Shown: in pieces, positions 5,615 to 12,561 of the stretch | How positions within the stretch are numbered: position 1 is the stretch's first letter | Layout: the number at the start of each line of letters is the position of its first letter | NCBI GenBank assembly: GCA_934636425.1 | Contig: CAKUAV010000038.1 | Location: 1 to 19,607 of the forward strand | DNA: 19,607 nt | Direction: 5' to 3' | Source: an uncultured Clostridia bacterium | GTDB lineage: Bacteria; Bacillota; Clostridia; Christensenellales; Aristaeellaceae | Notes under the pieces: model-generated | Seen by the model: only the letters and a program-made list of their open reading frames with translations | Databases searched by the model: none | Told to the model about the DNA's origin: nothing | Made by a program: the position numbers and the translations under genes

Positions 5615-7489
5615 CTATTCCCGGAGCGCGCGTATGGCGTTGAGCACGGCCAGCACCATCACGCCCACATCGGCGAATATCGCCGCCCACATGCCCGCCG
5701 CGCCCAGCGCGACCAGCAGCAGGCAGAGGAACTTGACGGCCAGCGCGAAGGCGATGTTCTGATAGACAATGCGAAGGCACTTTCTGGAAATGCGGATCGC
5801 TTTGGCGATGTTGAGCGGCTCGTCGTCCATCAGCACGACGTCCGCCGCCTCAATAGCCGCGTCGGAGCCCATGGCGCCCATGGCCACGCCGATGTCCGCG
5901 CGGGAGAGCACGGGCGCGTCGTTTATGCCGTCGCCCACGAAGGCCAGCTTGCCGCCCTTGCCCTGCGCGGCGAGCAGCTTTTCGACTTCATTCACCTTGT
6001 CGCCCGGCAGCAGCTCGGCATGAACCTCGTCCACGCCCAGCTCGGCGGCGACGCTCTCGGCCACATTCTTCGCGTCGCCGGTCAGCATGACGGTCTTTGT
6101 CACGCCGGCCCTATGCAGCGCGGCGACGGCCTCCTTCGAATGGGGCTTGACGATATCGGATATGACGATGTGGCCGGCGTATTCGCCGTTCACCGCCATG
6201 TGAATGATCGTGCCCACGCTGTGGCAGTTCTGATAGGCGATCCCCAGCTTGTCCATCAGCTTGGCGTTGCCCGCCGCCACGGCCACGCCGTCCACAGTCG
6301 CCGTCACGCCGTGGCCGCTGATCTCCTCGATGTCGGTCACGCGGCTGCGGTCGATCGGCTTGCCATAGGCCTTTTGCAGACTCCTGCTGATGGGATGCGA
6401 CGAGGCGCACTCGGCCAGCGCGGCGTACTCGATCAGCTTTTCATTCTCCAACGGGCTGTGATGCACGCCGCTCACCTCGAACACGCCGCGCGTCAGCGTG
6501 CCGGTCTTGTCAAACACGACGGTTCTGACCCGAGAGAGCGTCTCAAGATAGTTCGAGCCCTTGACCAGTATGCCCTGCCGGCTGGCGCCGCCGATGCCCG
6601 CAAAGAACGTCAGCGGTATGCTCACGACCAGCGCGCACGGGCAGCTGGTGACCAGAAATGTCAGCGCGCGGTAGAGCCAGATTTCCCACTCGGCGCTCAA
6701 GCCCATTATGAGCCGCACGACGGGCGGCAGCACCGCCAGCGCCAGAGCGGAGCCGCACACGGCCGGCGTATAGACGCGCGCAAACTTGGCGATGAAGTCC
6801 TCGGAGCGCGACTTGCGCGAGCTGGAATTTTCGACCAGCTCCAGTATCTTCGATACGGTCGACTCGCCGAAGGCCTTTGTCGTTCTGATCTTCAGAACGC
6901 CGGTCATGTTGATGCAGCCGCTGATGACCTCGTCGCCCACATGCGCGTCGCGCGGGAGGCTCTCGCCGGTCAGCGCGCTGGTGTTGAGCGTCGATTCGCC
7001 CTCCACGACCACGCCGTCGATGGGCACCTTCTCGCCCGGCTGCACGACGATCACCGTGCCGACCGCCACCTCGTCGGGATCGACCTTCACGAGAGAACCG
7101 TCCTTCTCGATGTTGGCGTAGTCGGGGCGGATGTCCATCAGGGCGCTGATGTTTTTGCGGCTCTTGCCGACCGCGTAGCTCTGGAACAGCTCGCCCACCT
7201 GATAGAACAGCATGACGGCGATGGCCTCGTTGTAATCGCCGCTCTTTTCATAAATCGCCAGCGCGAACGCGCCCACCGTGGCGATGGCCATGAGGAAGTT
7301 CTCGTCGAACACGCGGCCGTTGAGCATGCCCCTGCCCGCCTTTTTGAGAATGTCATAGCCGATCACCAGATACACCGCCAGATACAGCGCCAGCCGGAGG
7401 ATCCCCGTCACCGGTATGAAATTGAGCGCTGCCAGCGCGACGAAGGCGACGATGATGCGCGCGAGCATCTTCTTCTGCTTCTTTGTCAT
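5615..7489 (-). CDS. cadA: P1B-type heavy-metal efflux ATPase (Zn/Cd/Pb class)
   Basis: The 624-residue protein pumps divalent soft metals out across the membrane using ATP. Visible signatures are TGES at 174-177 (actuator), SCPC with CPC at 283-285 in the sixth helix of the usual scheme, DKTGT with the phosphorylated Asp at 327, SSHP at 363-366 (His-Pro nucleotide-binding pair), and GDGINDAP at 519-526. Lys586 in the next-to-last helix and Asp607 in the last (ADVG) match the Zn/Cd/Pb (P1B-2) class rather than the copper class. The N-terminal metal-binding domain is missing; it is encoded separately just upstream. A GAGGAG site lies about 10 bases before the ATG. An operator box with a TATAAA -10-like element lies 31-56 bases upstream, so the gene probably has its own metal-controlled promoter. 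Substrate choice among Zn, Cd and Pb cannot be settled from sequence. Confidence 0.95.
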   Translation of the reverse strand: MTKKQKKMLARIIVAFVALAALNFIPVTGILRLALYLAVYLVIGYDILKKAGRGMLNGRVFDENFLMAIATVGAFALAIYEKSGDYNEAIAVMLFYQVGELFQSYAVGKSRKNISALMDIRPDYANIEKDGSLVKVDPDEVAVGTVIVVQPGEKVPIDGVVVEGESTLNTSALTGESLPRDAHVGDEVISGCINMTGVLKIRTTKAFGESTVSKILELVENSSSRKSRSEDFIAKFARVYTPAVCGSALALAVLPPVVRLIMGLSAEWEIWLYRALTFLVTSCPCALVVSIPLTFFAGIGGASRQGILVKGSNYLETLSRVRTVVFDKTGTLTRGVFEVSGVHHSPLENEKLIEYAALAECASSHPISRSLQKAYGKPIDRSRVTDIEEISGHGVTATVDGVAVAAGNAKLMDKLGIAYQNCHSVGTIIHMAVNGEYAGHIVISDIVKPHSKEAVAALHRAGVTKTVMLTGDAKNVAESVAAELGVDEVHAELLPGDKVNEVEKLLAAQGKGGKLAFVGDGINDAPVLSRADIGVAMGAMGSDAAIEAADVVLMDDEPLNIAKAIRISRKCLRIVYQNIAFALAVKFLCLLLVALGAAGMWAAIFADVGVMVLAVLNAIRALRE

Positions 7490-7525
7490 CTCTGTCCACT
7501 CCTCTTCATCGAACGCCGCTTTATA

Positions 7526-7545
7526 ATTAAGCGATTGTTTAATCG
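7526..7545. promoter_or_regulatory. ArsR-type operator box before cadA
   Basis: ATTAAGCGATTGTTTAATCG is an imperfect palindrome (ATTAAGC, 4 bases, GTTTAAT). It matches the box at 7858-7877 at 17 of 20 positions. On the minus strand it is followed directly by TATAAA (7525-7520), a possible -10. ArsR/CadC repressors bind AT-rich 12-2-12-type palindromes of this general form; binding by the adjacent repressor is inferred. Confidence 0.75.
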
Positions 7546-7559
7546 TTTGGCCGGAAAAT

Positions 7560-7580
7560 GCGCCCCATGGCGCGGGGCGC
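7560..7580 (-). terminator. Weak hairpin between the HMA gene and cadA
   Basis: GCGCCCC and GGGGCGC form a perfect 7-base-pair stem with a 7-base loop, followed on the minus strand by ATTTTCC. It could end or attenuate the short HMA transcript. That fits the presence of a second operator/promoter for cadA immediately downstream. Confidence 0.5.
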
Positions 7581-7599
7581 TGGATCGATCAGGCGGCAG

Positions 7600-7818
7600 T
7601 TACAGCTCGATTTCGCAGTCCGGCTCGACCTTCCTGCAGGCCTTGAGCACGTCCTTCATGACCTTCCTGGGATCCTGACCGTCCTCGAACTCGACGGTCA
7701 TCTTCTGCGTCATGAAGTTGACGACGGCCGAGGCCACGCCGGCGGTCTTGTTCGCCGCTTCCTCCATCAGGTTGGCGCAGTTGGCGCAGTCCACTTCGAT
7801 CGCATAGGTCTTTTTCAT
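7600..7818 (-). CDS. Free-standing HMA metal-binding protein (metallochaperone)
   Basis: The 72-residue protein is a single heavy-metal-associated domain of the usual length. The metal loop is DCANCA, with Cys11 and Cys14. The Asp before the CxxC is typical of Zn/Cd/Pb HMA domains rather than copper chaperones. It is the domain normally fused to the N-terminus of CadA, which the ATPase here lacks, so it probably delivers or senses metal for that pump. An AAGGGGA site lies upstream of the ATG. It is 110 bases from cadA, with a hairpin and operator between. Its own promoter (7888-7916) and operator (7858-7877) lie immediately upstream. Confidence 0.9.
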   Translation of the reverse strand: MKKTYAIEVDCANCANLMEEAANKTAGVASAVVNFMTQKMTVEFEDGQDPRKVMKDVLKACRKVEPDCEIEL

Positions 7819-7857
7819 TGTGACAATCCCCTTTCAGCGCGGCTCAATGATTTCACC

Positions 7858-7877
7858 ATTAAGCACTTGTTTAATCA
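7858..7877. promoter_or_regulatory. ArsR-type operator box in the divergent promoter region
   Basis: ATTAAGCACTTGTTTAATCA differs from the box before cadA at only three positions. It overlaps the -35 (TTGTTT, 7867-7872) of the plus-strand promoter and lies at the start point of the minus-strand promoter. A repressor bound here would block both the arsR and HMA transcripts. Confidence 0.8.
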
Positions 7878-7895
7878 TCATGGCTGTAGTATAAT
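7867..7895 (+). promoter_or_regulatory. Promoter for arsR and the Cys-rich AraC gene
   Basis: -35 TTGTTT (7867-7872), 17-base spacer, -10 TATAAT (7890-7895). The transcript would have a leader of about 80 bases before the arsR ATG. Confidence 0.65.
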
Positions 7896-7916
7896 ACGGC
7901 CATGAAATAAAGTCAA
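7888..7916 (-). promoter_or_regulatory. Promoter for the HMA gene
   Basis: On the minus strand, -35 TTGACT (7916-7911), 17-base spacer, -10 TATACT (7893-7888). It overlaps the divergent plus-strand -10, so the two promoters probably compete for polymerase. Confidence 0.7.
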
Positions 7917-7984
7917 GGCCGGCCGCTCAGGCTCTGCCAAAGGGGCGAAAATCCTGTCCGATCGGGCGAAACGGAGGCGTATTT

Positions 7985-8365
7985 ATGGATTATTCAAAGC
8001 TGCCGCATCATCACGGCGAGGAAAGGCTGCCCGGCGCCATGCGCGCTCAGCTGGAAAAGACCGGCGATTTTCAGGCGATCGCCGATGTGTTCCGCCAGCT
8101 GGGCGACCCGACGCGCGTGCGGATATTCTGGCTTTTGTGCCACTGCGAGGAGTGCGTTGTGAACATATCGGCGATGATGGATATGTCCAGCCCGGCTGTA
8201 TCCCATCACCTGCGCCCGCTCAGAAACAGCGGCCTGATCGTCAGCCGCCGCGAGGGCAAGGAGGTCTACTACCGCGCCGCCGACACCGCGCAGAGCCGGC
8301 TGCTGCACCAGATGATCGAGCAGGTCATGGCCATCGCCTGCCCGAAGGGCGGTGAAGACGCATGA
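7985..8365 (+). CDS. ArsR/SmtB-family metal-sensing repressor (CadC type)
   Basis: The 126-residue protein is a winged-helix repressor that leaves DNA when it binds metal. Residues 30-58 carry the family pattern LGDPTRVRIFWLL followed by CHCEEC (Cys52, Cys54, Cys57). This is the position of the alpha-3 metal site (CxC) used by CadC-type sensors of Cd/Pb/Zn. The recognition helix is near 68-82 (SSPAVSHHLRPLRNSGLI), and the wing near 88-97 (RREGKEVYYR). An N-terminal His triplet (8-10) could add ligands. The ATG has GGAGG about 7 bases upstream. It is divergent from the HMA and cadA genes, with operator boxes before both, so it very likely represses itself and them. Its stop overlaps the next start as ATGA. 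A specific gene symbol would be a guess. Confidence 0.92.
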   Translation: MDYSKLPHHHGEERLPGAMRAQLEKTGDFQAIADVFRQLGDPTRVRIFWLLCHCEECVVNISAMMDMSSPAVSHHLRPLRNSGLIVSRREGKEVYYRAADTAQSRLLHQMIEQVMAIACPKGGEDA

Positions 8366-9282
8366 AATGCGACTGCGCGCTCTGCCGCGCCTGCGAGACG
8401 CGCGAACAATGCGCGTCCGAGACGATCGCGCTCTTTCCCGGAATCGATCTGCACTATGTCAGCCTGACGGGCGAGACGCCGCCCGACTGCGTTTACAGCG
8501 CCGATTACACGCTGCTGATCTGGCACTGCCGCCGCGGCAGTCTCGCCTGGCGCGGAAGGGACGGCCGCCGCGCGGCGCTCGCTCCGGACGACTGCGCGCT
8601 GAACGCCGCCGCCGCGTGGGACGCTCTGACGGCCGAGCCGGGCGGCGAAGCGTTCGAGGGGCTGTGCGTGAGCGTCGATCTGAAAAAGCTGACCGAGCAG
8701 CCCGCCGAGCTGATCGCCGAGGCGAATGTGACCGGCGAGGCGCTCTGGGACAAATTCTGCACATCGCCGCTCTCCCCCGCGCCCGCGGACGACACGCTGC
8801 GCGCGCTCCTTCAGGGCTTTTACGCCGATGTGGGCGACAGCGATTCTCCGCTGCGGCTGAGCTGGCGGCGCGCCCGCGCGATCGAGCTGCTGCTCTATTT
8901 AAGCCGTCCCGAGCCGCGCGCCGAGAACGGAATCGACGACGCGAGCGGTTCGCACACCGCCGAGCAGGCGGCGGTCATCCGCAAAATCCACGAGGATCTG
9001 ACCCACCACATCGATACGCGCGTGACCATCGAGGAGCTGTCGCGGCGCTATCTGATGAACCCGACGACGCTCAAGGCCGTGTTCAAGTCGGTCTACGGCA
9101 CGTCGCTGGCGGCGCACATGAAGGAGCACCGCATGGGGCTGGCGGCGCAGCTGCTGCGCGAGACCGACATGAGCGTCGCGGAAATCGCCCAGCGCGTGGG
9201 CTACGAGAGCCAAAGCAAGTTCACCGCCGCCTTCAAGGACTATTTCGGAATGCCGCCGAAGGAGTATCGGCAGCGCAAATAA
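8362..9282 (+). CDS. AraC-family regulator with Cys-rich N-terminus
   Basis: The 306-residue protein ends in a complete AraC-type DNA-binding domain: the first helix-turn-helix near 230-255 (TIEELSRRYLMNPTTLKAVFK) and the second near 277-302 (SVAEIAQRVGYESQSKFTAAF, then MPPKEYR). The N-terminus contains Cys3, Cys5, Cys8, Cys11 and Cys17 in a CDCxLCxxC...C pattern, which looks like a metal site and is not typical of AraC proteins. The middle resembles the effector domain only vaguely. Its ATG overlaps the arsR stop (ATGA), so it is translationally coupled to and shares the metal-controlled promoter of the repressor. It may activate metal-tolerance genes in response to the same metal, but the target is unknown. 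The gene ends just before tandem array 2. Confidence 0.85.
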   Translation: MKCDCALCRACETREQCASETIALFPGIDLHYVSLTGETPPDCVYSADYTLLIWHCRRGSLAWRGRDGRRAALAPDDCALNAAAAWDALTAEPGGEAFEGLCVSVDLKKLTEQPAELIAEANVTGEALWDKFCTSPLSPAPADDTLRALLQGFYADVGDSDSPLRLSWRRARAIELLLYLSRPEPRAENGIDDASGSHTAEQAAVIRKIHEDLTHHIDTRVTIEELSRRYLMNPTTLKAVFKSVYGTSLAAHMKEHRMGLAAQLLRETDMSVAEIAQRVGYESQSKFTAAFKDYFGMPPKEYRQRK

Positions 9283-9352
9283 AAAAGGCCGCTCGATGCG
9301 GCGAAAGGCAAACGTCCGGGCGAAATCCCCGTCCCGAAAAGCAGAAAGCCGC

Positions 9353-9845
9353 GCTTTCCCGACTGATGCGCGGACTCCCTCGCGGTTCGTGAACTGAGCG
9401 CGGCGAGGGAGTTATCAATCGGCTTTGCGCTTCGGGCGCGCAGAGCGCTGCGCAGGCGGAGGTTTTGTGCGGCGCGCTTGCCAAAGCTGCGCTTTCCCGA
9501 CTGATGCGCGGACTCCCTCGCGGTTCGTGAACTGGGCGCGGCGAGGGAGTTATCAATCGGCTATGCGCTTCAGGCGCGCAGAGCGCTGCGCAGGCGGAGG
9601 TTTCATGCGGCGTGCTTGTCAAAGCCGCGCTTTCCCGACTGATGCGCGGACTCCCTCGCGGTTCGTGAACTGGGCGCGGCGAGGGAGTTATCAATCGGCT
9701 TTGCGCTTCAGGCGTGCAGAGCGCTGCGCAGGCGGAGGTTTTATGCAATGCATTGTCAAAGCCGCGCTTTCCCGACTGATGGACTCCCTCGCGGTTCGTG
9801 AACTGAGCGCGGCGAGAGAACCATCCATCGGCCATGCGCTTCAGG
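9353..9845. repeat. Tandem array 2: about 3.5 copies of a 138-base unit
   Basis: GCTTTCCCGACTGATG starts at 9353, 9491, 9629 and 9766, steps of 138, 138 and 137 bases. Copies 1-3 are nearly identical; copy 4 lacks four bases, has drifted, and runs into the stop codon of the AraC gene on the minus strand. Each full copy has a perfect 10-base-pair inverted repeat, ACTCCCTCGC/GCGAGGGAGT (copy 1: 9374-9383 and 9403-9412), with GTTCGTGAAC in its loop, and a second stem CCGCGC/GCGCGG at the unit start. It fills the 558-base gap between two convergent AraC genes. No gene is supported; frames stay open on both strands because 138 is divisible by three. Confidence 0.92.
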
Positions 9846-10695
9846 CGCGCGATGAGTCGTCCGGCTCGCTGAGCAGGCGCATATAGCGCTTGGGCGTCAC
9901 GCCCTTGAAGCGCTTGAACAGGCGTATGAAATAGTTCACGTCCGAAAAGCCGACGTTCAGCGCGATTTCGGTGACGTTGCGCTCGGTCGCGGACATGGCG
10001 CAGCAGGCGGCCTCTATGCGGCGGGCGTTGAGATAGCTCATGGGCGTGGTCTGCGTGGTCTCCTTGAACAGGCGGCAGAAGTGCTTCTCGGACATATGCA
10101 CAGAGCGCGCCAGATCGGCCAGCGTCAGGGACGCGGCATAGTCGCTCTCGATCAGCTCGAAGGCCTCGCGCAGCCGCTCCGTGCGCCGCGTCTGTTCCCC
10201 GCCCATGCCCTCGGCGCAGACGAAGCCCAGAAACAGATACAGATACCCCATCGCAGTCAGCGTCGCGGCGGCGTTTTTCTCGCGCAGCGCGCCGAAGAGC
10301 GGCACGAGCATGCGCCGCCCGGCCTCGCCCGATGCAGGAAACACGATCTCGGCCTGCAGCGCGCGCCTCAGGCGCTCCCACGCGGTCTTCTGCGATTTGT
10401 CCCCGAACGCCGAAAGCAGGCTCATGTCAAATGTGATAAACTCATACGCGCAGTGACTGAGCGCCGCGCCGTGCAGCCGCCCCGGCGATATGACGGCGCT
10501 GTCGCCCGCGCGCATCAGGCATGATTTGTCGTCCGCCGTCAGCCGGAATTCGCCTGAGAGCACATGGATGATCTCATACTCGCCGCGCCAGTATGCGGGA
10601 ATTTCCGCGCAGCACTGCGAGCGATCCACATAGGCGTATTCCAGAGGAAAATGGCGCGATACGCCCGGCGTCTGCTTCGTCCTGACCGCCGTCAT
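9841..10695 (-). CDS. AraC-family transcriptional regulator
   Basis: The 284-residue protein has a cupin-like N-terminal sugar/effector domain (IIHVLSGEFRLTADDKS...SAVISPGRLHGAAL near 40-80). A C-terminal double helix-turn-helix follows (SLTLADLARSVHMSEKHFCRLFKETT and NVTEIALNVGFSDVNYFIRLFKRFKGVTPKRY). The ATG at 10695-10693 is preceded by GGGAGGAGGG; an upstream ATG at 10812 would have no such site and would span the presumed promoter. It lies on the same strand as, and 735 bases downstream of, the CUT2 sugar transporter, and is likely to control that or the neighbouring GH32 system. Target and effector cannot be read from sequence. The last bases overlap the worn end of tandem array 2. Confidence 0.88.
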   Translation of the reverse strand: MTAVRTKQTPGVSRHFPLEYAYVDRSQCCAEIPAYWRGEYEIIHVLSGEFRLTADDKSCLMRAGDSAVISPGRLHGAALSHCAYEFITFDMSLLSAFGDKSQKTAWERLRRALQAEIVFPASGEAGRRMLVPLFGALREKNAAATLTAMGYLYLFLGFVCAEGMGGEQTRRTERLREAFELIESDYAASLTLADLARSVHMSEKHFCRLFKETTQTTPMSYLNARRIEAACCAMSATERNVTEIALNVGFSDVNYFIRLFKRFKGVTPKRYMRLLSEPDDSSRA

Positions 10696-10770
10696 GTTTT
10701 TCCCTCCTCCCGCCGAACGTCCACAGAGCGCGGGCGTTTTTTTTTGCACGGCGCAAGCTCGTTCGAGTGT

Positions 10771-10805
10771 TATTGAGATCAGCACTGTTTCAATACATAT
10801 ATAAT
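10771..10805. promoter_or_regulatory. Inverted repeat and TATAAT upstream of the minus-strand AraC gene
   Basis: TATTGA (10771-10776) and TCAATA (10790-10795) are an inverted repeat with a 13-base gap, possibly an operator. TATAAT lies at 10800-10805 on the plus strand, and TATATAT-like sequence reads on the minus strand too. The exact promoter of the AraC gene is not certain. Confidence 0.4.
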
Positions 10806-10951
10806 ACCACAAACCGCCGCATCTGTCCGTGGTGTTTTTGTGTCACGCCGCGGCGCGCTTTTTCCGCGCGGAGCGAGTAATGAGCGCGACTCCGCAGCCG
10901 CACAGCCGACATTCAAAAAGCCGCCGGCAGAGGACGGTTGCGCTTTTTGCG

Positions 10952-11276
10952 GGAAAATCGCTCTGCTTTCGCAATGGACAAATGATGCTTTTGCGGGGGC
11001 TTCTCAGCACGAGCTTCATCGCTCATATGACTCGCATCCGTATTGCCACTGCCTGAGGGCTTAACGCACTTCTTTCAGGAAGGCCGCTCTGCTTTCATAA
11101 TGGGCAAAAGCAGTTTTTTCGGGCGCGTCTCAGCACGAGCCGCCTCGCCCATGCGGCCATTCGCGTTGCCGCTGCCGGAGGGCGTAACGCGTTTCTTTCA
11201 GGAAGGCCGCTCCTCCTTTCGCAATGGGCAAATGATGCTTTTGCGGGGGCTTCTCAGCACGAGCTTCATCGCTCAT
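10952..11276. repeat. Tandem array 3: about 2.6 copies of a 125-base unit
   Basis: Units start at GGAAAATCGCTCTGC (10952), GGAAGGCCGCTCTGC (11078) and GGAAGGCCGCTCCTC (11201), steps of 126 and 123. TCTCAGCACGAGC occurs at 11002, 11128 and 11252. Copies 1 and 3 share a segment of about 50 bases that is almost identical; copy 2 has diverged. A degenerate fourth unit may precede copy 1 (from about 10860). GCAAA/TTTGC can pair in copies 1 and 3. It lies 3' of the CUT2 transporter operon and upstream of the AraC gene. No gene is supported in 10813-11384. Confidence 0.88.
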
Positions 11277-11384
11277 CGGCGCTCTGAATGCCGCCGGGCG
11301 TTTTCGATGCGCGCTGCGGACGCATTCCGCTTCGGAGAAACGCGCCGCTTCTTCGCGCGCGCAAATCGTCCAATGCGCGCCAAA

Positions 11385-11411
11385 GGAGCCGGCGCGCAAT
11401 ACGCCGGCTCC
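11385..11411 (-). terminator. Hairpin after the CUT2 binding-protein gene
   Basis: GGAGCCGGCG and CGCCGGCTCC form a perfect 10-base-pair stem with a 7-base loop, 18 bases past the stop codon. The tract after it on the minus strand is only TTTGG, so it may stabilise the message end more than terminate. Confidence 0.65.
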
Positions 11412-11429
11412 CGGGAATGTGTCTGTCGA

Positions 11430-12485
11430 TTAATCGTAAACGAGCAGGGCGATGTCGGGATCGTCGATGTTCTCGGCGGTGTACCACTTCGCGCCGGTGT
11501 CAACGTCCGCAACTTCCTCGCCGCGGGCGGCCTTCACGGCCAGCTCAACGGCCAGATAGCCGATGCGATAGGGATCCTGCGTCACAGCGCCCACGAACCA
11601 GCCCTGACGCACGGCGTTCTTCTGAGGCGTGCCGGCGTCGAAGCCAGCCACGATCAGATCGCCGAAGCGCGCGCCGTCGGCCAGATCGCTGCCGTCGGCG
11701 GTGGCGGCCAGGAAGCCGGACACAGCGCCTTCGTTGGAGCAGAACACGACCTTGAGGTTTTCGAGGTTCAGCACGGCGTTGGCCGCGTTGGTCAGATCGG
11801 TGGCGCTGGTGGTCGCCGCGATCTCAACGTGCAGTATGATGGAGGCCTTCTCGGCGGGGGCTGCCCACAGGCTGTGTCCGCGCACCTCGACCGTGCCGTA
11901 CTCGGAGGCCAGTTCCTTCATCTTATCCACGAAGCCGGAGGTGCGGCTGGTGATGGACTCGGAGACGGCGTCCTGAGAGAGCACGCCGATGACCACGGGC
12001 GCTTCGGGCGTGGCGGCCTTGAGCATATCGACGAAGCCGTCCAGCTTGAGCATTTCCTCCGCGGCGATGGCGGCGGCGTTCTTGTTGTTGGTGGACGCGG
12101 TCGCCCAGATGGAGCCTTCGGGCGCATTGGGCACGCCGGAGTCAAAGCCGATGACCGGGATCTTCTTGTCGATGCACTCCTGCAGCTCGGTCATGACCGA
12201 GTCGGTGGAGAGCGCAGCCAGCGCCAGCGCCTTGGGATTCTTGGCCATTTCGCCCTTCAGCGCTTCAACCTGCAGGGCGATGTCGGTCTCGGAAGGCGGG
12301 CCGTAGTAGAACATTTCCGCACCGTATTCCTTGGCGGCGTCCTCGCAGCCCTTCCTGACGGCCTGCCAGAAGGCGTGCTGTTCGCCCTTGGAGATGACCG
12401 AGATGTACAGGCTCTCCTCGGCGAGGGCAGAGGCGGCCGAGAAGACCAGCAGCAGAGCCAGGGCGATGGATAAGAGTTTCTTCAT
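11430..12485 (-). CDS. CUT2-type sugar ABC transporter binding protein (RbsB-like)
   Basis: The 351-residue protein is the exported sugar-capturing subunit of the importer. Residues 1-22 are a Sec signal peptide ending Ala-Leu-Ala-Glu-Glu. The mature part has the LacI/RbsB-like fold pattern (ISKGEQHAFWQAVRKGCEDAAKEYGAE near 32-58, KKIPVIGFDSGVP near 106-118, and a second-lobe FCSNEGAVSGFLAA). No lipobox cysteine is present, which is unusual for a monoderm Firmicute. The start has AAGGAGG at good spacing. It is the last gene after the ATPase and permease, the A-C-B order known from rbs operons. The sugar (ribose, fructose, galactose or other) is not determinable from the visible residues, so no symbol is given. 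Confidence 0.9.
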   Translation of the reverse strand: MKKLLSIALALLLVFSAASALAEESLYISVISKGEQHAFWQAVRKGCEDAAKEYGAEMFYYGPPSETDIALQVEALKGEMAKNPKALALAALSTDSVMTELQECIDKKIPVIGFDSGVPNAPEGSIWATASTNNKNAAAIAAEEMLKLDGFVDMLKAATPEAPVVIGVLSQDAVSESITSRTSGFVDKMKELASEYGTVEVRGHSLWAAPAEKASIILHVEIAATTSATDLTNAANAVLNLENLKVVFCSNEGAVSGFLAATADGSDLADGARFGDLIVAGFDAGTPQKNAVRQGWFVGAVTQDPYRIGYLAVELAVKAARGEEVADVDTGAKWYTAENIDDPDIALLVYD

Positions 12486-12528
12486 GCGGGGTATCCTCCT
12501 TTTTTGTCGTTGGGAATGATATCCTTTC

Positions 12529-12542
12529 AGGCGCTTGCGCCT
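12529..12542 (-). other. Small hairpin between permease and binding-protein genes
   Basis: AGGCGC-TT-GCGCCT is a perfect 6-base-pair stem with a 2-base loop in the 76-base gap. It could shield the downstream message and raise binding-protein output. Not a terminator. Confidence 0.4.
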
Positions 12543-12561
12543 AAAATCCGAAGCAGGTATG

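Noticed and set aside
5564..7678. Plus-strand open frame of about 700 codons opposite cadA
   Set aside because: It is His/Arg/Asp-rich low-information sequence mirroring the conserved ATPase; all P1B motifs are on the minus strand.
9233..10381. Minus-strand frame encoding a repeated 46-residue unit through array 2
   Set aside because: It overlaps the AraC gene and has no start site. The repeat is open on both strands because 138 is a multiple of three. The unit looks like non-coding structured DNA.
10696..10812. Longer AraC protein starting at 10812
   Set aside because: The extra 39 residues are unlike AraC proteins, cover the presumed promoter, and lack a ribosome binding site, whereas GGGAGGAGGG precedes the ATG at 10695.
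2888..11276. CRISPR array
   Set aside because: The repeats are 84-138 bases long and contiguous, without short repeats separated by unique spacers, and there are no cas genes.
11043..12473. Plus-strand frame opposite the CUT2 binding protein and across array 3
   Set aside because: Its start lies inside the repeat array, and the opposite strand has a clear signal peptide and a sugar-binding fold.
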